A DNA stretch of 64,000 nt from Chrysemys picta bellii (lineage: Eukaryota; Chordata; Testudines; Emydidae): NCBI RefSeq assembly GCF_011386835.1, contig NW_027052966.1:1-64000 (forward strand), given 5' to 3'. A program made the translations under genes and the position numbers. The notes under the pieces were generated by a model that worked only from the letters and a program-made list of their open reading frames with translations, made no database searches and was not told the DNA's origin. The stretch's first letter is position 1; the number at the start of each line of letters is the position of its first letter. This document shows, piece after piece, positions 45,199 to 57,114 of the stretch.

Positions 45199-45313
45199 AC
45201 TCCTGGTGGTGTGAGGGGAACAAGAGAAAGGACAAAAGAAGTAAGAGATGAAGAGAAAGGAAGGAGGGATGGAGGAAAAGGTAAAAGGAAAAGGACAAAC
45301 CCTAATGTCCCCA
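40288..45313 (+). repeat. Tandem array block 8 (about 3.3 units)
   Basis: CR1 fossils lie at about 40742, 42252 and 44412; ATGAATTCACCTCCTG at 41085, 42592 and 44755; CA tracts at 41484-41500 (broken), 42986-43005 followed by (TA)n, 43642-43666 and 45156-45197. A join at about 43424 fuses AAAGCCACAGG to TTGGCCAGAGAGG, skipping about 1 kb. It closely matches 13.8-16.3 kb. It ends in CCTAATGTCCCCA, the PLE target. Confidence 0.85.
45156..45197 (+). repeat. (CA)n microsatellite, longest allele of the array
   Basis: A CA run of about 42 bases, preceded by CATA. The paralogous site at 16194-16222 has about 29 bases. Confidence 0.9.
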
Positions 45314-45833
45314 TGTCGGACATCAGGAATGGTAACATACATAAGCCAGTATGTGAACACTTCAATCTCCCTGGTCATTCTATTACAGATTTAAAAGTCA
45401 CTATCATTGAACAAAAAAAACTTCAGAAACAGACTTCAAAGAGAAACAGCAGAACTAAAATTCATTTGCAAATTCAACACCATTAATCTGGGCTTGAATA
45501 GCGACTGGGAGTGGCTGGCTCACTACAGAAGCAGCTTTTCCTCTCCTGGAATTGACACCTCCTCATCTATTATTGGGAGTGGACTACATCCACCCTGATT
45601 TTTGAATTGGCCCTGTCAACACTGGTTCTCCACTTGTGAAGTAACTCCCTGCTCTCCATGTGTCAGTATATAATGCCTGCATCTGTAACTTTCACTCTAT
45701 GCATCCGAAGAAGTGAGGTTTTTACTCACGAAAGCTTATGCCCAAATAAATCTGTTAGTCTTTAAGGTGCCACCAGACTCCTTGTTGTTTTTGTAGATAC
45801 AGACTAACATGGCTACCCCCTGATACTTGACAC
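45314..45833 (+). repeat. PLE 5' pseudo-LTR
   Basis: It is the same sequence as the 3' end of the element (48257-48735) with scattered differences: AATGG against AGTGG, ATTGGGAGTGG against ATTTGGAGTGG. It ends with TGTAGATACAGACTAACATGG, of which the downstream copy lacks the last part. It carries the hammerhead-like core at 45705-45733. Confidence 0.85.
45705..45733 (+). ncRNA. Hammerhead-ribozyme-like core in PLE 5' pseudo-LTR
   Basis: CCGAAGA-A-GTGAG-loop-CTCAC-GAAA, as at 16730. The conserved U of CUGANGA is C. Confidence 0.4.
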
Positions 45834-45834
45834 C

Positions 45835-48542
45835 ATGCAAGGCACTAAATTTAGCCGTATGGAGTGGAAATCCATCAACCTCAACAAAAAACTTGCACAG
45901 ATACAGACAGACATCATCTTCCTCTCCAAATGCAAACAGATGGACATCATACCAAAAGGACGGAAGGTAAAAAATCCATTGCAATCAACATACTACACTG
46001 AGTATGGTGAGAGATTGTGCCACACACTCTCTCAAAGAAACTGAGGAACCACCTGATCAGCATCCTGTACAGCAGACAGGAGAAGATCAAGAATGAGCTC
46101 TCAGAACTGGAGACTCTCATACAATACCAGCCTTCTACACAAACTTCCACGTGGCTGGACTTTACAAAAATGAGACAAGCCATTTACAATGCACACTTCA
46201 CTTCTCTACAGAGGAAAAAGGACTGTAAGTTATCTAAACTAATACCTGCCACTAGGGGCTATAACAATGGTACCCTCAACTCATCTAACAACATTGTCAA
46301 TCTTTCCAACCACACGCTTAGCCCAGCAGAAGAGTCTGTCCTATCTCGGGGACTCTCTTTCTGTCCCACCGTCCCCACGAACATGATACAGTTCTGCAGT
46401 GATCTGGAAGCCTACTTTCCTCGTCTCCGACTCAAGGAATATTTTCAACGCACCACTGAACAGTGCACTGACCCACAGGAACCCTCCTACCAACACTACA
46501 AAAAGAACAATTCTGCGTGGACTCCTCCTGACGGTCGAAATGACAGACTGGACCTCTACATAGAGTGTTTCCGCAGACGTGCACAGGCTGAAATTGTGGA
46601 CAAACAACATCACTTGTCCCATAACCTCAGCCGTACAGAACGCAATGCCATCCACAGCCTCAGAAACAACTCTGACATTATCATCAAAGGGGCTGACAAA
46701 GGAGGTGCTGTAGTCATAATGAACAGGTCAGATTACGAACAGGAGGCTGCCAGGCAATTCTCCAAGACCACATTCTACAGGCCACTATCCACTGATCCCA
46801 CTGAGGAATACCAAAAGAAACTACACCATCTGCTCAAGAAACTCCCAGCTACAGTACGGGAACAAATCTACATGGACACCCCCCCAGAACCCCGACCAGG
46901 GGTATTCTATCTGCTACCCAAGATCCATAAACCCGGAAACCCTGGACGCCCCATCATCTCAGGCATTGGCACTCTGACAGCAGGATTATCTGGCTATTTG
47001 GCCTCTCTCCTCAGGCCCTATGCTACCAGCACTCCCAGCTATCTTCGAGACACCACCAACTTCCTGAGGAAACTACAATGCATTGATGTTCTTCCTGGAA
47101 ACACCATCCTGGCCACCATGCATGTAGAAGCACTTTATACCAATATTCTACATGAGGATGGACTACAAGCTGTCAGGAACAGTATCCCTGATGAGGCCAC
47201 AGCAAGCCTGGTGGCTGAGCTTTGTGACTTTGTCCTCACCCACAACCACTTCAGATTTGGAGACAACTTATACCTTTAAGTCAGTGGCACTGCTATGGGT
47301 ACTCGCATGGCCCCACAGTATGCCAACATTTTTATGGCTGACTTAGAACAACGCTTCCTCAGCTCTCGTCCCCTAGTGCCCCTCCTCTACTTGCGCTACA
47401 TTGACGACATCTTCATCATATGGACCCACGGAAAGGAGGCCCTTGAAGAATTCCACCTGGACTTCAACAATTTCCACCCCACCATCAACCTCAGCCTGGA
47501 CCAGTCCACACAAGAGATCCACTTCCTGGACACTACAGTACAAATAAGTGATGGTCACATAAACACCACCCTATACCGGAAACCTACTGACCGCTATACG
47601 TACCTACATGCCTCCGGCTTCCATCCAAGACACATCACACGATCCATTGTCTACAGCCAAGCCCTAAGATACAACCGAATTTGCTCCAACCCCTCAGACA
47701 GAGACAAACACCTACAAGATCTTTATCAAGCATTCGTAAAACTACAATACCCACCTGGGGAAGTGAGGAAACAGATTGACAGAGCAAGACGGGTACCCAG
47801 AAATCACCTACTACAGGACAGGCCCAACAAGAACAAGAACAGAACACCACTGGCCATCACATACAGCCCCCAGCTAAAACCTCTCCAGCGCATTATCCAC
47901 AATCTACAACCTATCCTGGAAAATGATCCCTCACTCTCACAGACCTTGGGAGGCAGGCCAGTCCTCGCTTACAGACAACCCCCCAACCTGAAGCAAATAC
48001 TCACCAGCAACTACACACCACACCACAGAAACACCAACCCAGGAACCTATCCCCGTAGCAAACCTCGTTGCCTACTCTGTCCCCATATCTACTCTGGCAA
48101 CAGCATCAGAGGACCCAACCACATCAGCCACACCATCAGGGACTCATTCACCTGCACATCCACTAATGTCATATATGCCATCATGTACCAGCAATGCCCC
48201 TCTCCCATGTACATTGGCCAAACCGGACAGTCCCTCCGCAAAACAATAAATGGACACAAATCGGACATCAGGAGTGGTAACATACATAAGCCAGTAAGTG
48301 AACACTTCAATCTCCCTGGTCATTCTATTACAGATTTAAAAGTCACTATCATTGAACAAAAAAACTTCAGAAACAGACTTCAAAGAGAAACAGCAGAACT
48401 AAAATTCATTTGCAAATTCAACACCATTAATCTGGGCTTGAATAGGGACTGGGAGTGGCTGGCTCACTACAGAAGCAGCTTTTCCTCTCCTGGAATTGAG
48501 ACCTCCTCATCTATTATTTGGAGTGGACTACATCCACCCTGA
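45835..48542 (+). pseudogene. PLE reverse transcriptase-GIY-YIG endonuclease, one frameshift and one stop
   Basis: The N-terminal frame (FSRMEWKSINLNKKLAQIQTD) is left by a single-base shift at about 46010-46030. From there one frame runs to 48542, broken by TAA at 47277-47279 (before VSGTAMGTRMAP). Blocks: KGADKGGAVVIMNRSDYE, FYLLPKIHKPGNPGRPI, RT motif A (VEALYTNI, 47124 on), SGTAMGTRMAPQYAN, YIDD at 47397-47408, and ETIHFLDT-type (EIHFLDTTVQ). The C-terminal GIY-YIG endonuclease starts at about 48180 (MYIGQTGQSLRKTINGH) and ends WLAHYRSSFSSPG before the stop. The residue before VEALYTNI in motif A, normally a catalytic Asp, is His (CAT at 47121-47123). Confidence 0.9.
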
Positions 48543-48648
48543 TTTTTGAATTGGCCCTGTCAACACTGGTTCTCCACTTGTGAAGTAACTCCCTGCTCTC
48601 CATGTGTCAGTATATAATACCTGCATCTGTAACTTTCACTCTATGCAT

Positions 48649-48677
48649 CCGAAGAAGTGAGGTTTTTACTCACGAAA
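48649..48677 (+). ncRNA. Hammerhead-ribozyme-like core in PLE 3' end
   Basis: Third copy of the CCGAAGA...GAAA structure with the 5-bp stem GTGAG/CTCAC, identical in the core to the copies at 16730 and 45705. Confidence 0.4.
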
Positions 48678-48735
48678 GCTTATGCCCAAATAAATCTGTT
48701 AGTCTTTAAGGTGCCACCAGACTCCTTGTTGTATT

Positions 48736-51700
48736 CCTAATATCCCCAGTGATTCTACGGGACAAAATCCCAGGGAGGGAATAAAATTCTGCCACCTTAA
48801 ACTAGTGTTTTCCATGCCTAGAATTCAGATGGCACCAGGTGGATCAGACTGAACAGGTTACAAACCTCTCCGAGGCACTTACTTTCTCAACAGGGACTTC
48901 TGTTTTCTAGTAAAATGGGTAAAAGGAAAGGAGAAAACTCGAAAGAGGCTCCTGCTCACACTCACATATGTGAACCCTAATACTCTCTCAGTCCTCAAAG
49001 AGAGCTCGAGAAGGAGACTTGCTGAAGCAAAGCCACAGGGGTCTCTGAGGTTTCCCTGGCCATGCGCCCCTGTCCTGCCTCGCTGATGGCAGCATCTCTC
49101 TCTGAGGTCACCACCTCCCTAACAACTTTGACCAATAGGCTGAGCTCCTGCAAAAGTCCTTTGTGATGTCACTGCCACACCCACCCATCCCCTGAAGTGC
49201 TAATATCCTGCTGCTGGCGTGACACTTTGGAGGTTTGAGCTACTCTCTGTGGATCACCCCACTCAATGCGTCTTCATTCTAGGAAGCAAGCCGGTTAGAC
49301 AGTAAAACATTAGAGGCTGCTCCCAATGCTACACTCAGTGTTTCCAAAATTAATACACTTTATGGCCAGAAGAGACCTTTAGAGCATCTCATCTAACCCC
49401 CTGCATATCATAGGCTTCCTGAATAGGACAATAGTTACTTTTTGGGCACAAACATTCCAGAAAGGCATCTAGTTTCATTCAATGACTTCAAGAGATGGAG
49501 AATCCACCACTTTCCCTTTCACTGAGTGCCAGGGGGCTCCATTTCCCCTTCCACTAGCTCCCCATTTACAGTGAGCCAGAGCAGTACCTGCAACAGAGAG
49601 CGGGAGTTGCTGAAGGCCTCAGAGGCACAACCCCTGCAGTGTCTCAGGCACCTGGCGCAAGTGATGGATGATGCGGAGCTGGTGCCTCACTTTGGCCGTG
49701 ACGCCCTCCTGCTGCAAGGGAATGAGAACCTGTCAGACTCAAACGCCCCGAGGAATCAGGGGGAATTAAGGGCACCTGGAACCAGCAGTATTTCCACTCA
49801 GCACCTGCCCAACACTGAGGGATGAATTCACCTCCTGAATCCCAGAATGGAGTCTTCTTGTCCTTTCTAGTAACCTCCAGTGCCAATCCCCCTCCTTCTA
49901 GGGTGAGCTCCTGCTACCTCCCCCTCAGTGTCCTTCACAGCTGTTCCACCTCCAAACCACAGCTTAAGTCATCAGAAACCTCTTCTAGACCCCCACCACG
50001 GTTGGGCTGGGAGGCGGGTCTAGCAGTGGGGGCAGGAGGGATTCTGGAAGCAGTGAAGTGGGTTGCGGGGAGGTTGAGATCTTGCCCAAGTCATCCGAGA
50101 CACTAACGCTAAGCCACAGGATGGCAGCATCTAGTGTCTGTGGAGTCCAAGCACTATTTCAACCCCACAGTTTTGGATGAACTTCCCACAAGAGGAGGTG
50201 AAGATCATCCCCAGCAACACACACACACACACACACACACCACTCCTGATGGTGGGAGGGGAACAGGAGAAAGGACAAAAGAAGTAAGAGATGAAGAGAA
50301 AGGAAGGAGGGATGGTGGAAAAGGTAAAACGAAAAGGACAAACCCTAATGTCCCCAGTGATTCCACGGGACAAAATCCCGTGTGGACTACAAAATTCTGT
50401 CACCTTGAACTAGTGTTTTCCATGCCTAGAATTCAACGGGCACCAGGTGGATCAGACTGAGCAGGTTCAAAAACCTCTTGGAGGCTCTTACCTTCTAAAC
50501 AGGGACGTCTGTTTTCTAGTAAAATCAGTAAAAGGGAAGGAGAAAACTCGAAAGAAGCTCCTGCTCTCACTCACATACGTGAACCCTAATACTCTCTCAG
50601 TACTCAAAGAGAGACCTCGAGAAGGAGACTTGCTAAAGCAAAGCCACAGGGGTCTCTGAGCTTTCCCTGGTCGTAAGCCCCTGTCCTCCCTGACTGAAGA
50701 CAGCATCTCTCTCTGAGGTCACCACCTCCCTAACACCTTTGACCAGTACGCTGAGGTCCTTGAAAAAGCCTTTGTGATATCACTGCCACACCCAACCAAA
50801 CCCTAAAGTGCTCATGTCCTTCTGCTGGCCTGACACTTTGAAGGTTTGAGCTACGCTCTGTGGATCACACCACAAAATTCGTCTTCATTCTAGGAAGCAA
50901 GCTAGCTAGACAGTAAAACATCAGAGGCTGCTCCCAATACTACACTCAGTGTTTCCAAAAGTAGGAGACTTTCTGGCCAGAAGAGACCTTTACAGCATCT
51001 CATCTAACCCCCTCCATATCATAGGCTTCCAGTATAGTACAATAGTTACTTTTTGGGCACACACATTCCAGAAAGGCATCTAGTCTTCAATCAATGACAT
51101 CAAGAGTTGGAGAATCCACCACTTTCCCTTTTAGTGAGTGCCAGGGGGCTCTATTTCCCCTTCCACTAGCTCCCCATTTACAGTGAGCCAGAGCAGTACC
51201 TGCACCAGGGAGAGGGAATTGCTAAGGCCTCAGAGGAACAGCCCCTGCAGTGTCTCAGGCACATGGCGTAAGTGCCGGATGATGCGGAGCTGGTGCATCC
51301 CTTTGGCCATGAGGTCCTCCTCCTGCAAGGGAACGAGAACCTGTCAGAGACTCAAATGCCCCGAGGAATCAGGGGCAATTAAGGACACCTGGAACCAGCA
51401 GTATTTACACCCAGCACCTGCCCACCACTGAGGGATGAATTCACCTCCTGAACCCCAGAATGGAGTCGTCTTCTGCTTTCTAGTAATCTCCATTGCCAAC
51501 CCCCGTCCTTGTAGGGTGAGCTCCTGCTACCTCCCCCTCAGTGCCCTTGACAGCTGTTCCACCTCCAAACCACAGCTCAAGTTATCAGAACCCTCTTCTC
51601 CACACCCACCCAGGTTGGCCAGGGAGGCGGCTCTAGCAGGGGGGGCAGGTGGGATTCTGGCAGCAGTGAAGTGGGTTGCGGGGAGGTTGAGATCTTGCCC

Positions 51701-53458
51701 CAAGTCATCCCAGACACTAATGCTAAACCACACGATGGCAGCATCTAGTGTCCGTGGAGTCCAAGCACTATTTCAACCATACAGTTTTGGATGAACTCCC
51801 CACAAGGGGAGGTGAAGAGCACCCCCAGCAACACACACACAAACACACACACACACACACACACACACCACTCCTGGTGGTGAAAGGGGAACAGGAGAAA
51901 GGACAAAAGAAGTAAGAGATGAAGAGAAAGGAAGGAGGGATGGAGGAAAAGGTAAAACGAAAAGGACAAACCCTAATGTCCCCAGTGATTCTACGGGACA
52001 AAATCCCAGGGAGGGAATAAAATTCTGCCATCTTAAACTACTCTTTTCCATGCCTAGAATTCAGCTGGCACCAGATGGATCAGACTGAGCAGGTTCCAAA
52101 ACCTCTTGGAGGCTCTTACCTTCTAAATAGGGACGTCTGTTTTCTAGTAAAATCCGTCAAAAGGAAAGGAGAAAACTCGAAAGAGGCTCCTGCTCACACT
52201 CACATACGTCAACCCTAACACTCTCTCAGTCCTCAAAGAGAGACCTCGAGAAGGAGACTTGCTGAAGCAAAGCCACAGGGGTCTCTGAGGTTTCCCTGGC
52301 CCTGTGCTCCTGTCCTGCCAGGCTGATGTCAGCATCTCTCTCGGAGGTCACCACCTCCCTAACACCTTTGACCAATAGGCTGACGTCCTGCAAAAGGCCT
52401 TTGTGATATCACTGCCACACCCACCCTTCCCCGGAAGTGCTAATGTCCTGCTGCTGGCCTGACACTTTGAAGGTTTCAGCTACTCTCTGTGGATCACCCC
52501 ACTCAATGCCTGTTCATTCTAGGAAGCAAGCCGGCTAGACGGTAAAACATCAGAGGCTGCTCCCAATGCTACACTCAGTGTTTCCAAAATTAGGGGACTT
52601 TATGGCCAGAAGAGACCTTTAGAGCATCTCATCTAACCCCTTGAAAACCATAGGCTTGCTGTATAGTACAATAGTTACTTTTTGGGCACACACATTGCAG
52701 AAAGGCATCTAGTCTTCCTTCAATGACATCAAGAGATGGAGAATCCACCACTTTCCCTTTTAGTGAGGGCCAGGGGGCTCCATTTCCCCTTCCACTAGCT
52801 CCCCATTTACAGTGAGCCAGAGCAGTACCTGCAGCAGGGAGCGGGAGTTGCTGATGGCCTCAGAGGCACAGCCCCTGCAGTGTCTAAGGCACCTGGCACA
52901 AGTGCCGGATGATGCAGAGCTGGTGCATCACTCTGGCCATGACGTCCTCCTGCTGCAAGGGAACGAGAACCTGTCAAAGACTCAAACGCCCCGAGGAATC
53001 AGGGGGAATTAAGGGTATCTGGAACCAGCAGTATTTCCACCCAGGACCTCCCCACCGCTGAGGGATGAATTCACCTCCTGAACCCCAGAATGGAGTCTTC
53101 TTGTCCTTTCTAGTAACCTCCAGTGCCAACCCCCCTCCTTGAAGGATGAGATCCTGCTACTTCCCCCTCAGTGCCCTTGACAGCTGTTCCACCTCCAAAC
53201 CACAGCTCAAGTTATCAGAACCCTCTTCTCCACCCCCACCCAGGTTGGGCAGGGAGGTGGCTCTAGCAGGGGGGGCAGGAGGGATTCTGCCAGCAGTGAA
53301 GTGGGTTGCGGGGAGGTTGAGATCTTGCCCCAATCATCCCAGACACTAATGCTAAGCCACAGGATGGCAGCATCTAGTGTCATTGGAGTTCAAGCACTAT
53401 TTCAACCTCACAGTTTTGGATCAACTTCCCACAAGGGGAGGTGAAGAGCACCCCCAGC

Positions 53459-53501
<43 letters not shown>

Positions 53502-53902
53502 CACTCCTGGTGGTGGCAGGTGAACAGGAGAAAGGACAAAAGAAGTAAGAGATGAAGAGAAAGGAAGGAGGGATGGAGGAAAAGGTAAAACGAAAATGAC
53601 AAACACTAATGTCCCCTGTGATTCTACGGGACAAAATCCCACAGAGGGAATAAAATTCTGCCACCTTAACCTAGTGTTTTCCATGCCTAGAATTCAGCTG
53701 GCACCAGATGGATCAGACTGAGCAGGTTCCAAAACCTCTTGGAGGCTCTTACCTTCTAAATAGGGACGTCTGTTTTCTAGTAAAATCCGTCAAAGGAAAG
53801 GAGAAAACTCCAAAGAGGCTCCTGCTCGCACTCACACATGTGAACACTAATACTCTCTCAGTCCTCAAAGAGAGACCTCGAGAAGGAGACTTGCTGAAGC
53901 AA
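48736..53902 (+). repeat. Tandem array block 9 (about 3.3 units)
   Basis: CR1 fossils lie at about 49485, 51100 and 52730 (periods 1.61 and 1.63 kb); ATGAATTCACCTCCTG at 49823, 51436 and 53066; CA tracts at 50217-50240, 51832-51868 (with one AAAC break) and 53460-53499. This is the longest uninterrupted run and the best source for a unit consensus. It ends at GACTTGCTGAAGCAA, joined to the middle of a CR1. Confidence 0.88.
53460..53499 (+). repeat. (CA)20 microsatellite
   Basis: A pure CA run of about 40 bases at the standard unit position. Confidence 0.9.
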
Positions 53903-56900
53903 TAACAGACACTTGGTGGGATAACTCACATGACTGGAGTACTGTCATGGATGGATATAAAGTGTTCAGGAAGGACAGGCAGGGCAGAAAAGGTGGGGGA
54001 GTTGCATTGTATGTAAGAGAGGAGTATGAGTGCTCAGAGGTCCGGTATGAAACTGTAGAAAAACCTGAGAGTCTCTGCATAAAGTTGAGAAGTGTGAGCA
54101 ACAAGGGGGATGTCACGGTTGGAGTCTGGTATAGACCACCAGACCAGGGGGATGAGGTGGACGAGGCTTTCTTCTGGCAACTAGCAGAAGTTGCTAGATC
54201 GCAGGCCCTGGTTCTCATGGGAGACTTTAATCACCCTGATATCTGCTAGGAGAGCAATACAGCGGTGCACAGACAATCCAGGAAGTTTTTGGAAAGTGTA
54301 GGGCACAATTTCCTGGTGCAAGTGCTGGAGGAACCAACTAGGGGCAGAGCTTTTCTCGACCTGCTGCTCACAAACAGGGAAGAATTAGTAGGGGAAGCAA
54401 AAGTGGATGGGAACCTGGGAGGCAGTGACCATGAGATGGTCGAGTTCAGGATCCTGACACAAGGAAGAAAGGAGAGCAGCAGAATACGGACCCTGGACTT
54501 CAGAAAAGCAGACTTTGACTCCCTCAGGGAACAGATGGGCAGGATCCCCTGGGAGAATAACATGAAGGGCAAAGGGGTCCAGGAGAGCTGGCTGTATTTT
54601 AAAGAATCCTTATTGAGGTTGCAGGAACAAACCATCCCGATGTGTAGAAAGAATAGTAAATATGGCAGGCGACCAGCTTGGCTAAACAGTGAAATCCTTG
54701 CTGATCTTAAACGCAAAAAAGAAGCTTACAAGAAGTGGAAGATTGGACAAATGACCAGGGAGGAGTATAAAAATATTGCTCAGGCATGCAGGAGTGAAAT
54801 CAGGAAGGCCAAATCACACTTGGAGTTGCAGCTAGCAAGAGATGTTAAGAGTAACAAGAAGGGTTTCTTCAGGTATGTTAGCAACAAGAAGAAAGTCAAG
54901 GAAAGTGTGGGCCCCTTACTGAATGAGGGAGGCAACCTAGTGACTGAGGATGTGGAAAAAGCTAATGTACTCAATGCTTTTTTTGCCTCTGTCTTCATGA
55001 ACAAGGTCAGCTCCCAGACTGCTGCACTGGGCAGCACAATATGGGGAGAAGGTGACCAGCCCTCTGTGGAGAAAGAAGTGGTTCGGGACTATTTAGAAAA
55101 ACTGGACGTGCACAACTCCATGGGGTTGGATGCGCTGCATCCGAGGGTGCTAAAGGACTTGGCGGATGAGATTGCACAGCCATTAGCCATTATTTTTGAA
55201 AACTCATGGCGATCGAGGGAGGTCCCGGATGACTGGAAAAAGGCTAATGTCGTGCCCATCTTTAAAAAGGGGAAGGAGGAGGATCCGGGGAACTACAGGC
55301 CAGTCAGCCTCACCTCAGTCCCTGGAAAAATCATGGAGCAGGTCCTCAAGGAATCAATGATGAAACACTTAGAGGAGAGGAAAGTGATCAGGAACAGTCA
55401 GCATGGATTCACCAAGGGGAAGTCGTGCCTGACTAACCTAATTGCCTTCTATGATGAGATAACTGGCTCTGTGGATGAGGGGAAAGCAGTGGATGTGTTA
55501 TTCCTTGACTTTAGCAAAGCTTTTGATACGCTCTCCCACAGTATTCTTGCCACCAAGTTAAAGAAGTATGGGCTGGATGAATGGACTGTAAGGTGGATAG
55601 AAAGCTGGCTGGATCGTCGGGCTCAACGGGTAGTGATCAATGGCTCCATGTCTAGTTGGCAGCCGGTTTCAAGCGGAGTAGTGCCCCAAGGGTCGGTCCT
55701 GGGGCCGGTTTTGTTTAATATCTTTATTAATGATCTGGAGGATGGTGTGGACTGCACTCTCAGCAAGTTTGCAGATGACACTAAACTAGGAGGCGTGGTA
55801 GATACTCTAGAGGGTAGGGATCGGATACAGAGGGACCTAGACAAATTAGAGGATTGGGCCAAACAAAACCTGATGAAGTTCAACAAGGACAAGTGCAGAG
55901 TCCTGCACTTAGGACGGAAGAATCCCATGCACTGCTACAGACTAGGGACCGAATGGCTAGGTAGCAGTTCTGCAGAAAAGGACCTAGGGGTCACAGTGGA
56001 CGAGAAGCTGGATATGAGTCAACAGTGTGCTCTTGTTGCCAAGAAGGCTAACGGCATTTTGGGCTGTATAAGTAGGGGCATTGCCAGCAGATCGAGGAAC
56101 GTGATCGTTCCCCTTTATTCGACATTGGTGAGGCCTCATCTGGAATACTGTGTCCAGTTTTGGGCCTGTGGAAGCAGAGAAAGAGCTCACAGGAAGGGGA
56201 TGCAATGCATGACAGTTCGTTAGCAAGAGTTAGGCTAACTGTAACCCTAATAACGCGAGATTTGTAGAAGCGAGGAATGTGTGAGGCGGGTGAGAAAGAA
56301 CTGTGTAAGAAGTCATTATGACCTGGTATAGATAAGGTGTAGAAGACCTTGTGTAGATAAGGTATAGAAAATATTGTATGTTGGCAAGAGTCAAAACAAG
56401 TGAAGAAATGAGATATCAAGATGGCCTATGTATAAACAAAACGCAGCTGTCCCTCGTTATTTCTGTAATGAAAGGTATAAATGCTTGCTGTAATTAGTTT
56501 CCTGGGAGAGACCTGCTTAGCTCTCTCCCTCTGGGCAATTGTGAGAGTTAATAAAGCATCTGACTTGCTGTACCTAAACAAATAGTGAGAACTCTGTTTT
56601 TCTCCGACAGGCCCCACACTACAAGAAGGATGTGGAAAAATTGGAAAGAGTCCAGTGGAGAGCAACAAAAATGATTAGGGGTCTGGAGCACATGACTTAT
56701 GAGGAGAGGCTGAGGGAACTGGGATTGTTTAGTCTCCAGAAGAGAAGAATGAGGGGGGATTTGATAGCAGCCTTCAACTACGTGAAGGGGGGTTCCAAAG
56801 AGGATGGAGCTCGGTTGTTCTCAGTGGTGGCAGATGACAGAACAAGGAGCAATGGTCTCAAGTTGCAGTGGGGGAGGTCCAGGTTGGATATTAGGAAACA

Positions 56901-57018
56901 CTATTTCACTAGGAGGGTGGTGAAGCACTGGAATGCGTTAACTAGGGAGGTGGTGGAGTCTCCTTCCTTGGAGGTTTTTAAGGCCCGGCTTGACAAAGCC
57001 CTGGCTGGGATGATTTAG
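53903..57018 (+). pseudogene. CR1 ORF2, second copy, truncated, one stop plus LTR
   Basis: The frame begins inside the endonuclease (TWWDNSHDW region) and reaches [10 protein letters not shown], where TAG (54247-54249) replaces the Trp codon of the sister copy. It then stays open from 54250 to the LTR at 56167 and, past the duplicated GGCC, on to the stop at 57018. RT boxes [22 protein letters not shown] and FADDTKLGG are all present. It keeps GGSDHEM, the expected endonuclease Asp-His pair that the first copy has lost. Confidence 0.9.
56167..56609 (+). mobile_element. Solo ERV LTR, second copy
   Basis: 443 bp with GGCC on both sides (56163-56166 and 56610-56613). It differs from 39340-39782 at two places that I can see (GTTACC/GTTTCC and CCAACA/CCGACA). 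Confidence 0.92.
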
Positions 57019-57114
57019 TTGGGAATTGGTCCTGCTTTGAGGACGGGGTTGGAGTAGATGACCTCTTGAGGTCCCTTCCAACCCTGATATTCTATGATTC
57101 TATGATTCTATGAA

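Larger units (their letters stand above)
45314..48735 (+). mobile_element. Penelope-like element with 5' pseudo-LTR
   Basis: A 5'-truncated PLE end (45314-45833) is followed head-to-tail by a nearly complete copy (45834-48735), the pseudo-LTR arrangement usual for PLEs. Flanking repeats are CCTAATGTCCCCA (45301-45313) and CCTAATATCCCCA (48736-48748). The gene encodes RT plus a GIY-YIG endonuclease. PLEs are telomerase-like retroelements that insert without an LTR-integrase. Confidence 0.93.
53903..57114 (+). mobile_element. CR1 LINE second copy, truncated at the endonuclease, with solo LTR
   Basis: It is collinear with 37076-40287 without net length change (constant offset of 16827), including the solo LTR and the downstream array. 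The left end is not a CR1 end: TAACAGACACTTGGTGGG follows the unit's TGCTGAAGCAA directly. It is thus the edge of a segmental duplication or a deletion. Confidence 0.9.
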
